A DNA stretch of 64,000 nt, taken from contig NZ_RHUM01000011.1 of assembly GCF_003937915.1 (NCBI RefSeq), positions 113,430 to 177,429 on the forward strand, written 5' to 3'. Source of the DNA: Erwinia sp. 198 (GTDB taxonomy: Bacteria > Pseudomonadota > Gammaproteobacteria > Enterobacterales > Enterobacteriaceae). Below are positions 9,010-20,053 of the stretch, piece after piece. The notes under the pieces were generated by a model that did no database searches, had not been told where the DNA came from, and saw only the letters and a program-made list of their open reading frames with translations. A program made the position numbers and the translations under genes. Position 1 is the first letter of the stretch. Each line of letters begins with the position of its first letter.

Positions 9010-9939
9010 ATGAGTCGATACGACGCCGTTGAAAATCTGCACCGCTGCGCCACGGATTTACAGGCCGCTTTAGGCGAGCTTACGCAGCGGCTTTCGGCGC
9101 AGCGCCTGCTGGCCGCCCGCGTGTTTGAACTGCCGCCAATCCAAAAAGGTCAGGAACACGATCCCGTCACGGAAATCGCCGTCGTGCAGCATCTGGCGCA
9201 GCCCGCCTTCGCTATGGCCCTCGCCCACTATGGCCGCCTTTATATGCAGCACCAGTCGGAAACGGTCAGCACCAAGGCCGCCGTTCGCCTGCCCGGTGCC
9301 ATTTGCCTTGAGGCTTCATCGGAACAGGCTGATGCTTTACGACAGCAGGTAGAGACCGTTAATAAACTAAAAAAACGGCTGGAGGAAATTATTACGGTAG
9401 AATCGGGCGTGCCCAGCGAAGATCGTTTTGAATTTGTGCACAGCCATTTGCGGGGGTTAATAACGCTTAACGCTTATCGCTCCATCTCTTTACTCGACGC
9501 GCCCGATTCCGTGCGTTTCGGCTGGGCAAATAAACATATAATTAAAAACGTTAGCCGCGAAGAGATAGTGGAAAAACTGAAAAAAAGCCTGCGCTCCGGT
9601 CGTGCCATGGCGCCCTGGACGCGCGAACAGTGGGGGGAAAAATTACAGGATGAGATCGCCATGCTTAATTCCCTGCCCGCTACGGCAAAGCTGAAGATAA
9701 AAAGGCCGGTCAAGGTGCAGCCCATTGCCCGCGTATGGAATAAGGAACAGCAAAAACAAACGCAGCTCGCCTGCCCTTCTCCCTTGCTGGTGCTCTGCCC
9801 CGATGCCTTATCCGTCCCTAAGCTGGGTGAATTATTAAATTACGATGCCGGTAAGATCGTGCATCGATTTAAACCGGAAGCAAAAAAACTCTTTTCGCTG
9901 ATCCCTCGTTTACACCTTTACAGTGACCGCCTTGCATGA
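9010..9939 (+). CDS. tus: Tus, replication-terminus binding protein
   Basis: Binds Ter sites as a monomer and arrests the DnaB helicase in one direction. 309 aa, the E. coli length. The DNA-contact segments LITLNAYR, RFGWANKHIIKN and KLKIKRPVKVQPIARVW are conserved. Two adjacent ATGs exist at 9007 and 9010; the second gives MSRYDAV, like MARYDLV in E. coli, and better spacing from AAGGA. Autoregulation is expected because Ter site 2 covers the leader. Convergent with fumC, as in E. coli. Confidence 0.97.
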   Translation: MSRYDAVENLHRCATDLQAALGELTQRLSAQRLLAARVFELPPIQKGQEHDPVTEIAVVQHLAQPAFAMALAHYGRLYMQHQSETVSTKAAVRLPGAICLEASSEQADALRQQVETVNKLKKRLEEIITVESGVPSEDRFEFVHSHLRGLITLNAYRSISLLDAPDSVRFGWANKHIIKNVSREEIVEKLKKSLRSGRAMAPWTREQWGEKLQDEIAMLNSLPATAKLKIKRPVKVQPIARVWNKEQQKQTQLACPSPLLVLCPDALSVPKLGELLNYDAGKIVHRFKPEAKKLFSLIPRLHLYSDRLA

Positions 9940-9966
9940 AAAAAGAGCGGAAACATTTCCGCTCTT
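9938..9966 (-). terminator. fumC terminator
   Basis: AAGAGCGGAAA and TTCCGCTCTT form a stem of about 10 bp around a short loop, with a run of six U on the minus strand immediately after it. It lies in the 36-bp gap between the convergent tus and fumC stops. Confidence 0.8.
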
Positions 9967-9975
9967 ATTCAACTA

Positions 9976-11373
9976 TTACGCTTTCATGCTGCCGACCATC
10001 TCTTCCGGCCTGACCCAAAGGTCAAACTCTTCTTCCGTCAGATAGCCGAGCTTCAGCGCGGACGCTTTCAGCGTCAGTCCTTCTTTGTGCGCTTTTTTAG
10101 CAATTTCTGCCGCTTTGTCGTAACCAATATGGGTATTCAACGCCGTTACCAGCATCAGCGATTCATTCAGCAATTGTGAAATACGATCGCGGTTCGGCTC
10201 AATGCCTACGGCGCAATGGTGATTAAAGCTGTCCATACCGTCCGCCAGCATCCGCACCGACTGCAGGAAATTATGAATAATCATTGGGCGATAAACGTTA
10301 AGCTCAAAATTACCGGACGCGCCGCCCATATTGACCGCAACGTCGTTGCCCATCACCTGACAGCAAAGCATGGTCATCGCTTCACACTGCGTCGGATTCA
10401 CTTTACCTGGCATGATAGAGCTGCCCGGTTCGTTTTCCGGGATGGCAATCTCGCCGATACCGCAGCGAGGACCGGAAGAGAGCCAGCGCACGTCGTTAGC
10501 GATCTTCATTAACGAGGCAGCCAGCCCTTTCAGCGAACCGTGCGCATGTACCAGCGCGTCGCAGGTCGCCAGCGCTTCAAATTTGTTTGGCGCGGTGACG
10601 AAAGGCTGTTTCGTCAGCTCCGCCAGCTCTTTGGCTACGCGTACCGCATATTCCGGGTGCGTATTCAGCCCGGTACCAACCGCCGTGCCGCCCAGCGCCA
10701 GCTCCGCCACGTGCGGAATGCTCTGCTCAATATGCGTCAGATTATGCTTCAGCATGGCTACCCAGCCGGAAATCTCCTGGCCCAGCGTCAGCGGCGTGGC
10801 GTCCTGAAGATGGGTACGACCGATCTTCACGATGTCCTTGTAGGCCTGTGCTTTTTCATCCAGCGTTTTTTGCAGCACTTTCAGCTGAGGGATCAGGTGC
10901 TCTTTCAGTGCGATAACCGCAGCAACGTGCATGGCGGTAGGAAAAACGTCGTTAGAGCTTTGGCTCTTGTTAACGTCGTCGTTTGGGTGCACCAGACGCG
11001 ACATGCCGCGCTCGCCGCCCAGGATCTCGCTGGCGCGGTTGGCCAGGACTTCATTCATATTCATATTGGTCTGGGTACCGGAACCGGTCTGCCAGATAGC
11101 CAGCGGAAACTCGGCTGCGTGCTGGTTAGCCAGAACCTCGTCGGCAGCCTGCACTATCGCCTGCGAGCGCTCTGCGGGCAGCAGGCCCAGATCGCTGTTC
11201 ACCTTCGCCGCTGCGCGTTTGGTCAACGCCAGCGCGTGCACCAGTTCAACAGGCATTTTTTCGCTGGAGATGCGAAAATGCTCCAGAGAACGCTGCGTCT
11301 GCGCGCCCCAAAGTTTATCTGCCGGCACTTCGATGGAACCCATTGAATCTTTTTCAATGCGGTTGGCGGCCAT
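9976..11373 (-). CDS. fumC: Class II fumarate hydratase FumC
   Basis: Oxygen-stable, iron-free fumarase interconverting fumarate and malate in the TCA cycle; cytoplasmic homotetramer. 465 aa, with the superfamily signature [11 protein letters not shown] and the segments [14 protein letters not shown] and [24 protein letters not shown] lies 3 nt before the ATG. In E. coli it is SoxRS-regulated; I did not identify a soxbox. fumA, its usual neighbour in E. coli, is absent here. Confidence 0.97.
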   Translation of the reverse strand: MAANRIEKDSMGSIEVPADKLWGAQTQRSLEHFRISSEKMPVELVHALALTKRAAAKVNSDLGLLPAERSQAIVQAADEVLANQHAAEFPLAIWQTGSGTQTNMNMNEVLANRASEILGGERGMSRLVHPNDDVNKSQSSNDVFPTAMHVAAVIALKEHLIPQLKVLQKTLDEKAQAYKDIVKIGRTHLQDATPLTLGQEISGWVAMLKHNLTHIEQSIPHVAELALGGTAVGTGLNTHPEYAVRVAKELAELTKQPFVTAPNKFEALATCDALVHAHGSLKGLAASLMKIANDVRWLSSGPRCGIGEIAIPENEPGSSIMPGKVNPTQCEAMTMLCCQVMGNDVAVNMGGASGNFELNVYRPMIIHNFLQSVRMLADGMDSFNHHCAVGIEPNRDRISQLLNESLMLVTALNTHIGYDKAAEIAKKAHKEGLTLKASALKLGYLTEEEFDLWVRPEEMVGSMKA

Positions 11374-11738
11374 GTCTCTCTCCTTTACTGGTTATGATGA
11401 AACCCAACTTGCCCGTCCGGGCGTTTTGCGCGGGCCATAGTATGACATACAATAATTTAACATTTTGCGAGCCGGTCGTCCTTATCGCATTTCGCCGCCG
11501 TCGAAAATTTCTTTCATATAACACAGAGTTAATACTTTTTTTTCTTTCTGCCTCGCCCGTCAGTATTCTGGCGGCCTGCCGCGATCTTTTTACATTACGC
11601 ACGGAAGCCAGATTGCGGCTGACGCCGCGAGCCACAGTTGCTATCATAATTAACCTGTTATACAGAAACGTTTTTCTTGCCGGATTACGCCGGATGCGAT
11701 TGTCGGCATCGGTGACTTAAAAAAGGACGATTTTACAG
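11374..11738. other. Divergent fumC/ydgA intergenic region
   Basis: 365 bp without a convincing gene, AT-rich in its middle. It must hold the fumC promoter (left) and the ydgA promoter (right; AAAAAGGACG precedes the ydgA ATG). No specific operator was recognised. Confidence 0.5.
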
Positions 11739-13238
11739 ATGAAAAAAACAAAAGTAGCGGTGGGCGTGATTGTCGCTCTTGGCGTGATTTGGACCGGTAC
11801 GGCGTGGTTTACCGGTAAACAGCTGGAAAAGAACAGGGATGAACTGGTGCAGGAGGCCAACGCTCGCCTGAATGCGCTGGCACCGAACAGCCGCCTGAAG
11901 GTAAGCTATCAGGACTGGCAGCGCGGCATTTTCAGCAGCTCGCTACGCCTGGTGGTACAGTCTGACTCACAGACCGAAGATACTTCGCCGCTGAAGCCGG
12001 GCCAGAGCGTGGTATTTGATGAGAAAATCGATCACGGCCCCTTCCCTTTCGCCCAGCTAAAAAAATTCAATCTGATCCCCAGCATGGCTTCGGTACATAC
12101 CCAGCTTGAAAATACCGACGCGGTGAAAAAGCTGTTTGAGATGGCTAAAGGCAAGTCCGCGTTGCAGGCGGAAACCCGCGTAGGCTACGGCGGCGCGACC
12201 GCTTCCGTTATTAAGCTGCTGCCGCTGGACTATACCAATGCCCAGACCGGTGAGCGCTTTGCCTCTAACGGCGGCACCATCAACCTCAGCGCCGATAAAA
12301 AGGGCGATAAGGTCGATTACGACGGCAAGCTGGAAAGCCTGGTGCTGACCATGCGCAATCAGCTTAATATGCCGGTGATGTTTACCCTGAACGGCCTGAC
12401 CCTGGACGGCAAAACGCACCTTAACGCCCAGGGCCTGCGCATTGGCGATCAGAAGAGCAGCCTGGATAAGCTCAGCTCGGCCGTAAACGGCCAGCCCTCT
12501 TTTGAACTGCACGGCGTTAAGCTGGACTCCGCTTACGATAGCGTGAACAATCAGGTTTCCGGTACCACCGACCTTGCGCTGGACGCAATGAAAATCCGCG
12601 ATCGGGACTTCGGTCAGATCAAACTGTCGCTCAAGCTCTCCCAGTTTGACGCAGACGGCCTTAAGGCCTTCAGCGATAACTATCAAAGCCAGGTGCAGGC
12701 GCTGATGAACGAACCGGGCATGAGCGATAATTTCGCGCTTTATCAGCAGCGTGTTGGTGAAATCCTTAACGCCAACCTGCCGCTGCTGCTGAAAGGTAAC
12801 CCGGTCATCACTATTGCGCCGCTGAGCTGGAAAAACGATAAAGGCGAAAGTAATTTTAACCTTTCCGTGCACTTTAAAGATCGCGTCGCCGGCGCGCCGC
12901 AGCCGCAAACCCTGAGCCAGGCGCTGGATAACGTGCTGAAAACGCTGGACGGCAAGCTCTCTGTCTCAATGGATATGGCAACGGAGATGATGACGCAGGT
13001 TGCTATGGCGGAAGGCTATAAGCAGGAAGAAGCCGCTAAGCTGGCCGATCAGCAGGTAAAAGGCGTGGCCGCCATGGGCCAGATGTTCCGTCTGACCAAA
13101 CAGCAGGACAACAATATCGTCACCAGCCTGCAGTATGCGAGCGGTCAGGTCACGATGAACGGTGAGAAAATGACGCTTGACCAGTTCTTTGCCCGCTATA
13201 TGCTGGGCGGCGAACCGGCAGCGATGCCGCAGCAGTAG
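11739..13238 (+). CDS. ydgA: YdgA, DUF945 membrane-anchored protein
   Basis: 499 aa (E. coli YdgA 502 aa). A single N-terminal helix (VAVGVIVALGVIWTGTAWFTG) probably anchors it in the inner membrane with the rest periplasmic. Conserved family runs are DHGPFPFAQLKKFNLIPSMA, KGNPVITIAPLSWKN and AMGQMFRLT. Molecular role unknown to me; DUF945 proteins have been loosely tied to motility or envelope functions. Monocistronic, with a strong terminator. Position between fumC and add follows E. coli, minus manA and the uid genes. Confidence 0.9.
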   Translation: MKKTKVAVGVIVALGVIWTGTAWFTGKQLEKNRDELVQEANARLNALAPNSRLKVSYQDWQRGIFSSSLRLVVQSDSQTEDTSPLKPGQSVVFDEKIDHGPFPFAQLKKFNLIPSMASVHTQLENTDAVKKLFEMAKGKSALQAETRVGYGGATASVIKLLPLDYTNAQTGERFASNGGTINLSADKKGDKVDYDGKLESLVLTMRNQLNMPVMFTLNGLTLDGKTHLNAQGLRIGDQKSSLDKLSSAVNGQPSFELHGVKLDSAYDSVNNQVSGTTDLALDAMKIRDRDFGQIKLSLKLSQFDADGLKAFSDNYQSQVQALMNEPGMSDNFALYQQRVGEILNANLPLLLKGNPVITIAPLSWKNDKGESNFNLSVHFKDRVAGAPQPQTLSQALDNVLKTLDGKLSVSMDMATEMMTQVAMAEGYKQEEAAKLADQQVKGVAAMGQMFRLTKQQDNNIVTSLQYASGQVTMNGEKMTLDQFFARYMLGGEPAAMPQQ

Positions 13239-13256
13239 CCCCATCGTTAAGCTGCC

Positions 13257-13291
13257 AACCGTACCGCCCGCAAGGCCGGTACGGTTTTTTT
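13257..13291 (+). terminator. ydgA terminator
   Basis: AACCGTACCG and CGGTACGGTT form a 10-bp stem with about a 10-nt loop, followed by T7. It begins 18 nt after the ydgA stop. Confidence 0.88.
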
Positions 13292-13408
13292 ATGGTGCCA
13301 GCGGGTAATTAATCGGCAGTTGGCCCGACAATCGCGCAATTCGCTGGTACAGCAGCGCGGAATGTTTTTATACTGTTATGCACTTTTATCACTACAGAGT
13401 GCACCGCC

Positions 13409-14407
13409 ATGATTGATTCCCGTATTCCCCTTACCGATATCCATCGCCATCTTGACGGCAATATCCGTGCACAAACCATTCTTGATTTAGGCCGTGAATT
13501 TAACCTTACGCTGCCCGCCACCACGCTGGAAACGCTGCGCCCACACGTGCAGGTAATGAAAAACGAACCGGATCTGGTCAGCTTTCTGCAAAAGCTGGAC
13601 TGGGGCGTCAAGGTGCTTGGCTCGCTGGAAGCCTGCCGCCGTATCGCGATGGAGAACGTTGAAGACGCTGCCCGCGCCGGTATCCACTATGCGGAACTGC
13701 GTTTTTCTCCCGGCTATATGGCGATGACCCATAACCTGCCGATTGCGGGCGTGGTGGAAGCCGTTATCGATGGCGTACGTGCGGGCTGCAAAAAGCACAA
13801 CATTACCGTGCGCCTGATCGGCATTATGAGCCGTACCTTTGGCGAAGAAGCCTGTCTGCTGGAGCTGGAGGCGCTGCTGGCGCACCGTGACGGCATTACC
13901 GCGTTGGATCTGGCTGGCGACGAGCTGGGCTTCCCCGGCAGCCAGTTTTTAAGCCACTTTACCCGCGCGCGCGACGCTGGCCTGCGTATTACCGTTCACG
14001 CCGGTGAAGCGGCGGGGCCGGAAAGCATCTGGCAGGCGATTAACGAGCTGGGCGCAGAGCGTATCGGACACGGCGTGAAAGCGGTAGAAGATGCGAAGCT
14101 GATGGATTACCTGGCGGAAAAAGGGATTGGCATTGAGTCCTGCCTGACCTCCAATATTCAGACCAGCACCGTCTCTTCGCTGCTGCATCATCCGCTGGCG
14201 ACGTTCCTGGATCACGGTATTCTGGCAACGATCAATACTGACGATCCCGCCGTGCAGGGTATTGAAATTGGGCACGAATACAAAATTGCCGCGCCGCAGG
14301 CAGGCCTGAGCCAGCAGCAGATCCGTACCGCTCAGGAAAACGGCCTGAAGATCGCTTTCTTAAGCGAAGCGGAAAAAGAGGCAATTCGCGCCAGCGTAGC
14401 AGCCTGA
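13409..14407 (+). CDS. add: Adenosine deaminase
   Basis: Converts adenosine and deoxyadenosine to inosine and deoxyinosine in purine salvage. 332 aa (E. coli 333). Metal ligands are visible in HRHLDG near residue 12, HAGEA near 197 and NTDDP near 278; the catalytic Glu is in the HAGEA segment. Flanked by ydgA and ydgJ as in E. coli. Monocistronic and convergent with ydgJ; a GC-rich hairpin without a U-run follows the stop. Confidence 0.97.
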   Translation: MIDSRIPLTDIHRHLDGNIRAQTILDLGREFNLTLPATTLETLRPHVQVMKNEPDLVSFLQKLDWGVKVLGSLEACRRIAMENVEDAARAGIHYAELRFSPGYMAMTHNLPIAGVVEAVIDGVRAGCKKHNITVRLIGIMSRTFGEEACLLELEALLAHRDGITALDLAGDELGFPGSQFLSHFTRARDAGLRITVHAGEAAGPESIWQAINELGAERIGHGVKAVEDAKLMDYLAEKGIGIESCLTSNIQTSTVSSLLHHPLATFLDHGILATINTDDPAVQGIEIGHEYKIAAPQAGLSQQQIRTAQENGLKIAFLSEAEKEAIRASVAA

Positions 14408-14462
14408 CCGATTAAACTGCCCGGCAGCGCGCCGGGACAGTGCTTGCTACATTGATCCGGGA

Positions 14463-15503
14463 CTACTTCAGCGACAGGGTCTGACGCTTCTCGGCGGATT
14501 GCAGACCCAGTTCGATCAGCTCCATCACCTGGATGGCTTCCTGCGCCGTCACCGGATTCGCGCCGTCGCCGTTGATGGCGTCGCGAATGCCGGCGTAATA
14601 GGCCGGGTAGTTGCCCGGCGTGGTCAGCAGCGTCTCTTCCGCCATCATTTCGCCGTTAGCCAGCGTGACCACGCCGTCGCGCATATCGTAGCCCCATTCT
14701 TCCTGCGGCGGACGCGCGCCTGCTCTAAGGCTGTCCTCCTGCGGATCCAGACCATATTTCACATAGCTGCCGCGCGTGCCGTGTACCTGATAGCGCGGCG
14801 ATTCCGCCGCCGCCAGCATGCTGGCATGCAGCACCACCCGACGCTTTGGATAGGTGAGTACCGCGTGGAAATAGTCGGTAGTCTGCGCGCCCGTGCGTAG
14901 CTCCGCCAGATCCACATTAATCGCCACCGGCGAACCGAACAGCTGAAGTGCCTGATCGATCAGGTGCGGCCCTAAATCGTACCAGATGCCGCTGCCCGCG
15001 CCCTTCTGCTCGCGCCAGCGGTTGCGCACTTCCGGTCGGAAACGATCAAAATGAGATTCAAAATAGCGCACTTCGCCCAGCGTGCCTTCTGCCAGCAGCG
15101 TTTTCAGGGTCAGAAAATCGCTGTCCCAGCGGCGGTTATGAAACACCGACAGCAGCAGGCCTTTAGCCGCCGCCAGCGCTTCCAGCTCGCGCGCCTGTGA
15201 CAGCGTCACGGTAAAGGGCTTGTCCACCACCACGTGCTTGCCTGCGTTAAGCGCGGCTTTCGCCAGCGGGAAGTGCGTGTCGTTAGGGGTGGGAATAACA
15301 ATCAGCTTGATGGATGGGTCATCGAACAGTGCCTGCGGTTCGGCCACAACCGTGGCGGTGGGCCAGTCGGCGTGTACTTTAGCGGCGTCGCTGCTGGACA
15401 CGGCGGCCAGTTCCATGCCGGAAGTGCCGCTGATTAGGGGCGCGTGAAACGTCTTGCTGGCAAAGCCGTAGCCCACCAGGCCGACGCGAATAGTGTCGTT
15501 CAT
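14463..15503 (-). CDS. ydgJ: Gfo/Idh/MocA oxidoreductase YdgJ
   Basis: NAD(P)-dependent oxidoreductase, 346 aa. The N-terminal Rossmann fold starts VGLVGYGFASKTFHAPLI; the EKP-like motif appears as VVVDKPFTV (residues about 94-102), and the C-terminal substrate domain includes GSGIWYDLGPHLIDQAL. Substrate unknown, probably a sugar or polyol derivative. AGAGGAA precedes the ATG. In E. coli it lies next to add and near cnu; here 14 kb of sugar genes separate it from cnu. Confidence 0.88.
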   Translation of the reverse strand: MNDTIRVGLVGYGFASKTFHAPLISGTSGMELAAVSSSDAAKVHADWPTATVVAEPQALFDDPSIKLIVIPTPNDTHFPLAKAALNAGKHVVVDKPFTVTLSQARELEALAAAKGLLLSVFHNRRWDSDFLTLKTLLAEGTLGEVRYFESHFDRFRPEVRNRWREQKGAGSGIWYDLGPHLIDQALQLFGSPVAINVDLAELRTGAQTTDYFHAVLTYPKRRVVLHASMLAAAESPRYQVHGTRGSYVKYGLDPQEDSLRAGARPPQEEWGYDMRDGVVTLANGEMMAEETLLTTPGNYPAYYAGIRDAINGDGANPVTAQEAIQVMELIELGLQSAEKRQTLSLK

Positions 15504-15590
15504 GTCAGTTCCTCTTGTCGCTTACCCGAATGATTTAAGACTATCGTTCGGGCAAGGACAAGATGGATTAGGCTGAATGTTATAAGAAAG

Positions 15591-16502
15591 TTACTGACTG
15601 GCGCTCAGCAGATCCCAGCTTTCGCGCGTCACCAGCGTGTCGGCATCCAGCGAGCGACGACGAAAATCGCTGGGGCTGACGCCGACGCGTTTGCGAAACA
15701 CGCGGGAAAAATAGAGCTGATCGTCATAGCCCACAATGCGCCCCACGGTGGCGATAGGCTCCTGAGTAGTCTGCAACAGCAGTCTGGCACGAATGATGCG
15801 CTGATCCTCTCGCCAGCGCAGCAGATTGATGCCCATCTGCTCGCGGAACAGGTGCGCCAGCCGCGACGGCGACAGGCACACGTGATTAGCGACCTCGTCG
15901 ATCTTCAGCTCGCCCGCCAGGTTGTTGGTCACGTACTGGCAGGCTTCGATGATACGCGGGTCGCGGATCTGCTGATGGCTGCGCGGATCTTCTTCCACCG
16001 CGCGCAGCAGCAGCCTTTCCAGCAGGTTCATCGCCAGCTCTTCCGCAAAACGTTTACCGGAGGTGTGCGTCTGCTCAATGGTGGTGAACAGCCGTTCGAA
16101 CTCGCCCCACAGCCGTTCGGGCAGCCGCAGCCTGCCGACGCCGCGCTTCTCATCCTGCCAAACCAGCCAGCTGCTCCAGTAGGCGCGCGGGCGGAAGTAG
16201 ATCCAGCGATGGTGCCAGCAGTCGCTCTCAGGCGAGCGGCCGTAGTAGTGCGAAGTTTTTGGCTGAAACAGCAGCAGGTCGCCCGGCTCGCACTCAAAAG
16301 CCTCTTCGCCGCTGAAGACCTGTCCACGCCCCTTGATGGTCAGGTTGATGATATAGCCTTTCATCCCGGAGGGCCGATCGATAAAGAAGTCGAGCGGATC
16401 GCCCGCGCCGATCGGCGTCAGGCCCGCCACCAGCCAGGCGTTAAAAGGATAGCCAGGCAGTAGCGGATTGGATTGCGCCACCGGCGCCAGACGATGATAC
16501 AT
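15591..16502 (-). CDS. araC: AraC, arabinose-responsive regulator
   Basis: Activator/repressor of arabinose genes, 303 aa. The N-terminal cupin arabinose-binding and dimerisation domain includes [20 protein letters not shown] and [10 protein letters not shown]; the C-terminal two helix-turn-helix DNA-binding domain includes [15 protein letters not shown] and [13 protein letters not shown]. Strong match to E. coli AraC, with about 10 extra C-terminal residues. Placement is unusual: 9 nt downstream of araH, so it appears co-transcribed with araFGH rather than divergent from araB. Confidence 0.95.
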   Translation of the reverse strand: MYHRLAPVAQSNPLLPGYPFNAWLVAGLTPIGAGDPLDFFIDRPSGMKGYIINLTIKGRGQVFSGEEAFECEPGDLLLFQPKTSHYYGRSPESDCWHHRWIYFRPRAYWSSWLVWQDEKRGVGRLRLPERLWGEFERLFTTIEQTHTSGKRFAEELAMNLLERLLLRAVEEDPRSHQQIRDPRIIEACQYVTNNLAGELKIDEVANHVCLSPSRLAHLFREQMGINLLRWREDQRIIRARLLLQTTQEPIATVGRIVGYDDQLYFSRVFRKRVGVSPSDFRRRSLDADTLVTRESWDLLSASQ

Positions 16503-16511
16503 AACGCCTCC

Positions 16512-17492
16512 TCAGGCCGTTTTGGCTTTTTGTTTGTAACGGTCGAAAATCACCGCTGCCAGCAGGATCAGGCCGCGCACGACATACTGCGAGAACGGCG
16601 AGATATTCAGCAGGTTCATCGCATTTTCCACCGTGCCCAGGATCAGCACGCCCGCCACTACGTAAGAGATTTTGCCAATGCCACCTTTCAGCGAGACGCC
16701 GCCCAGCACGCAGGCGGAGATAACGATCAGCTCATAGCCCAGCGAGGTCATCGGCTGGCCGCTGGTCATACGCGAGGCGAGGATAATGCCCGCCGCGGCG
16801 GAAACCAGCCCGGAAAGGATAAAAATGATGATACGCGTGCGCACTACCGGTACGCCAGCCAGGCGAGCCGCTTCTTCGTTGCCGCCGATCGCCAGCGTGT
16901 TGCGGCCAAAAGTGGTTTTGTTCAGCAGAAAGCCAAAGACGATCAGCGTGCCGATGGTCAGCCAGACCGGCGCCGGAACGCCCAGCCAGCTGGCATAGCC
17001 CAGCGCGAAGAAACGTTCGTCTTCAATGCCTACAGCCTTGCCGTCAGAAAAAATATAGGCCAGGCCGCGCACGATCTGCATCGTTGCCAGCGTGGTGATC
17101 AGCGCATTAATTTTAAGTTTGGCGATCACGAAGCCGTTGACGAACCCGCAGAGCACGCCCAGCAGCAGGCCCGCCGCGATGCCGATCCACAGGCTTTCCG
17201 TCATATTGATCACCACGGCGGCGGTGACGCCGGCGCAGGCGATAACCGAGGCGACCGAGAGATCGAAATCGCCGGACGCCAGGCAGAATAACATGCCGCA
17301 GGCAACCATGCCGGACATCGACATCGCCAGGCCCAGCCCTTTCATATTAATCAGCGTGCCGAAATTGGGCACAAAGATGGTACAGCCGATAAAGAGCACG
17401 GCAAACACCACCAGCATGCCAAAGTTATCCCAAATGCGGCTCAGATTGGCGCGCTGCGCTGGCGGCGTGGCGGAAGAGGTAGTTAAAGACAT
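16512..17492 (-). CDS. araH: Arabinose ABC transporter permease AraH
   Basis: Inner-membrane permease of the high-affinity L-arabinose importer, 326 aa, about 8-10 transmembrane helices, BPD_transp_2 family. Typical runs are ACGMLFCLASGDFDLSVASV, IGGNEEAARLAGVPV and ISACVLGGVSLKGGIG. A clear AAGGAG lies 7 nt before the ATG. Third gene of araFGH-araC. Confidence 0.95.
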   Translation of the reverse strand: MSLTTSSATPPAQRANLSRIWDNFGMLVVFAVLFIGCTIFVPNFGTLINMKGLGLAMSMSGMVACGMLFCLASGDFDLSVASVIACAGVTAAVVINMTESLWIGIAAGLLLGVLCGFVNGFVIAKLKINALITTLATMQIVRGLAYIFSDGKAVGIEDERFFALGYASWLGVPAPVWLTIGTLIVFGFLLNKTTFGRNTLAIGGNEEAARLAGVPVVRTRIIIFILSGLVSAAAGIILASRMTSGQPMTSLGYELIVISACVLGGVSLKGGIGKISYVVAGVLILGTVENAMNLLNISPFSQYVVRGLILLAAVIFDRYKQKAKTA

Positions 17493-17507
17493 GATTGACT
17501 CCTTAAG

Positions 17508-19016
17508 TCAGGCTACGCGCTGCGTGGTTTTCGGCATGGCAAGCGCCAGCGTCAGGGCTTCAGTGGCTTCCTGATGGCTTAGCTCGCCCGCGATGGCGCC
17601 CTCGCGCATCACGAGAATGCGATCGGCCAGCCCCATCACTTCCGGTAAATCGCTGGAGGCGAAGAGCACGGCGATGCCCTCTTCCGCCAGCGCGTAAATC
17701 AAACGGTAAATTTCATTCTTGGCACCGACGTCGATGCCTCGGGTCGGCTCATCCAGCAGGATCACCTTCATCTCTTCCGACAGCCAGCGCCCCAGGATCG
17801 CCTTTTGCTGGTTGCCGCCGGAAAGATTCATGATCAGCTGGTCGGCGCCGGGGGTTTTGATATTCAGCGAGCGAATATGGCTGGCGGCGTTTTTACTTTC
17901 CCACTGGTTGTCGATCAGACAGCCGGCGGTCAGGTTATTACGCCGCGCGCTGATATTGATGTTATCGCGGACGGAATGCACCGCGATGATGCCGTCCGCC
18001 TTACGATCCTCTGGACAGAGCAGGATCCCGGCGCGGATAGCGTCGGACGGCTCGCGAATGGTTAACGCTTTGCCGTCAAGCTGCACTTCGCCACCGCTGA
18101 TGCGCGTGCCGCCGAACAACCCTTTCAGCAACTCGCTGCGGCCCGCGCCCACCAGACCAAACAGACCGACGATTTCGCCCGCGCGCACCTCCAGCGAGAT
18201 CGGCGTCCGCACGCCTTTGGCCTGCACGTTATCCAGCTTCAGGCGCACCTCGCCGGTTTTACGCGGCGCGTAGCCGTATATATCGCCAATTTCGCGGCCA
18301 ACCATCGCCTGCACCAGTTCATCATGGCTGGTGGCACCGACATCCTGAAAGGTTCGTACGTAGCGGCCGTCTTTAAAGACGGTAATGGCGTCGCTGAGCG
18401 CGAAAATTTCCTCCATACGGTGCGAAACATACAGCACCACTTTCCCCTCGTCGCGCAGCTGGCGGATCACGCGGAACAGCTGCTCGATTTCACGGGCGGA
18501 GAGCGAACTGGTCGGCTCGTCAAAAGCGATGACTTTGGCATTTCTCGCCAGCGCTTTGGCAATCTCCACCATCTGCCACTGGCCAAGCGACAGCGACTTC
18601 AGCGGCGTATCGGGATCGATATCCATCCCTAAGTTTTTTAGCTGTAATCCCGCTTCGTAACGCAGCAGCGAGCGGTTAACAAAGCCCGCGCGCTGCGGTA
18701 GCTGGCCCAGATAAATGTTCTCCGCTACCGACATTTCCGGCACCAGATGCAGCTCCTGATAGATAATCGCCACGCCCGCGTTAAGCGCGTCGAGCGTATT
18801 GGCAAAATTAACCGGTTGGCCTTTCAGGCGGATCTCGCCGCTGGACGGTTGATAGCTGCCGCTCAGGATCTTCAACAGCGTCGATTTGCCCGCGCCGTTT
18901 TCGCCCATCAGGGCGTGCACCTGACCCGCCGCGCAGTCGAAGCTGATATCCGTCAGCGCCTTAACGCCGGGAAAGGTTTTGCCGATATTGTGAAAGCTCA
19001 GATACGGGGATGCCAT
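17508..19016 (-). CDS. araG: Arabinose ABC transporter ATPase AraG
   Basis: Double ATPase that energises arabinose import; 502 aa from the ATG at 19016. The first cassette has Walker [10 protein letters not shown] and the signature LSLGQWQM; the second has LSGGNQQK and the Walker B region [14 protein letters not shown]. As usual in sugar importers, the second Walker A is degenerate (GLVGAGRSE). An earlier ATG at 19022 sits too close to GAGG, so the second is preferred. Confidence 0.95.
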   Translation of the reverse strand: MASPYLSFHNIGKTFPGVKALTDISFDCAAGQVHALMGENGAGKSTLLKILSGSYQPSSGEIRLKGQPVNFANTLDALNAGVAIIYQELHLVPEMSVAENIYLGQLPQRAGFVNRSLLRYEAGLQLKNLGMDIDPDTPLKSLSLGQWQMVEIAKALARNAKVIAFDEPTSSLSAREIEQLFRVIRQLRDEGKVVLYVSHRMEEIFALSDAITVFKDGRYVRTFQDVGATSHDELVQAMVGREIGDIYGYAPRKTGEVRLKLDNVQAKGVRTPISLEVRAGEIVGLFGLVGAGRSELLKGLFGGTRISGGEVQLDGKALTIREPSDAIRAGILLCPEDRKADGIIAVHSVRDNINISARRNNLTAGCLIDNQWESKNAASHIRSLNIKTPGADQLIMNLSGGNQQKAILGRWLSEEMKVILLDEPTRGIDVGAKNEIYRLIYALAEEGIAVLFASSDLPEVMGLADRILVMREGAIAGELSHQEATEALTLALAMPKTTQRVA

Positions 19017-19069
19017 GGTCATTCCTCGTTATAAGGTGCACCGGGGGCCGCAGCGCGGCCCCCGTCCGA

Positions 19070-20053
19070 TTACATCAGGCCTTTTTTAGCCAGCTCGGTT
19101 TTAAAGTTGTCGCGGGTGATCAGCACCACATCGGTGACTTCGGTAAACTTCGGCGGCTCGGCGTCTTTGGTCACCCAGTCGTGGAGCATCTGAATGCTTT
19201 TATAACCGTGTACGTCCGGGCTTGGCAGCAGCGAACCGAAGAAACCGGTCGCCTTGCCTTTGGAGAGTTCGCTGATGGCGTCCACGCCGTTAATGCCGAT
19301 GCCGATCACGTCCGGTGCCTTAAAGCCCTGGCCTTCGGTTGCGCGCACGCCGCCGAGGACGGTGTTGTCATTCATGCCGACAATCAGCCAGTGTTTCACT
19401 TCCGGATGCTGCACCAGCAGCGAGTTGCCCGCGTCGAAAGCGCCGGGGATATCGTTGGATTTGGTGGGGACTTTATAAATCTGCGCTTCCGGGAAGCCTT
19501 CCGCCTTCAGCGCGTCCACTGACCCACTGGTGCGGCGACGCGCCGTATCCAGCTCGTCCGCCGTAATCGCCATCACGCCCGTTTCTTTCGCGTCCCAGCC
19601 GCGCTTTTTCATCTCCTTATACAGTTCCTGCCCCTGACGCTCGCCAATTTTGGTCGCCGCCATCATCACCAGCGGCACCGTATCCATCGGCTTGCCTTTG
19701 GCCGTAACAAACTGATCGTCAACGGCAATCACTTTCAGATCGTAACTGCGGGCCTTCGCCACGATGGCGGAACCGAGTTTAGGATCGGGCGTGCAGATCA
19801 CGAAGCCCTTCGCGCCGCTTGCGGCCAGGCTGTCGATAGCGTTCAGCGTTTTTTCACCGTCCGGCACGGCGATTTTGATCACCTCAAAGCCTAAATCTTT
19901 GCCCGCCTTATCGGCGAACTTCCATTCGGTCTGAAACCAGGGTTCTTCCGGCTGCTTGACTAAAAAACCCAGCTTCATGGTGTCAGCGATAGCTGAATGT
20001 GACATAACGGCGGCGAGGCCAGCGATGGCTAACGCCTGAGTAAATTTGTGCAT
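19070..20053 (-). CDS. araF: Periplasmic L-arabinose-binding protein AraF
   Basis: Substrate-binding protein of the arabinose importer, 327 aa. Signal peptide MHKFTQALAIAGLAAVMSHS ends near AIA; the mature protein begins DTMKLGFLVKQPEEPWFQTE. The frame extends upstream to 20119, but the ATG at 20053 follows GGAGAG and gives the proper signal peptide. First gene of araFGH-araC, divergent from araB. Confidence 0.96.
   Translation of the reverse strand: MHKFTQALAIAGLAAVMSHSAIADTMKLGFLVKQPEEPWFQTEWKFADKAGKDLGFEVIKIAVPDGEKTLNAIDSLAASGAKGFVICTPDPKLGSAIVAKARSYDLKVIAVDDQFVTAKGKPMDTVPLVMMAATKIGERQGQELYKEMKKRGWDAKETGVMAITADELDTARRRTSGSVDALKAEGFPEAQIYKVPTKSNDIPGAFDAGNSLLVQHPEVKHWLIVGMNDNTVLGGVRATEGQGFKAPDVIGIGINGVDAISELSKGKATGFFGSLLPSPDVHGYKSIQMLHDWVTKDAEPPKFTEVTDVVLITRDNFKTELAKKGLM

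Noticed and set aside
10540..11346. Long open frame antisense to fumC (268 codons)
   Set aside because: The fumC product is unmistakable in the other strand; the antisense protein is Arg/His/Gln-rich with no domain, typical of shadow frames in GC-rich genes.
14418..14440. Terminator after add
   Set aside because: The GC-rich hairpin is not followed by a T-run, so it was not listed.
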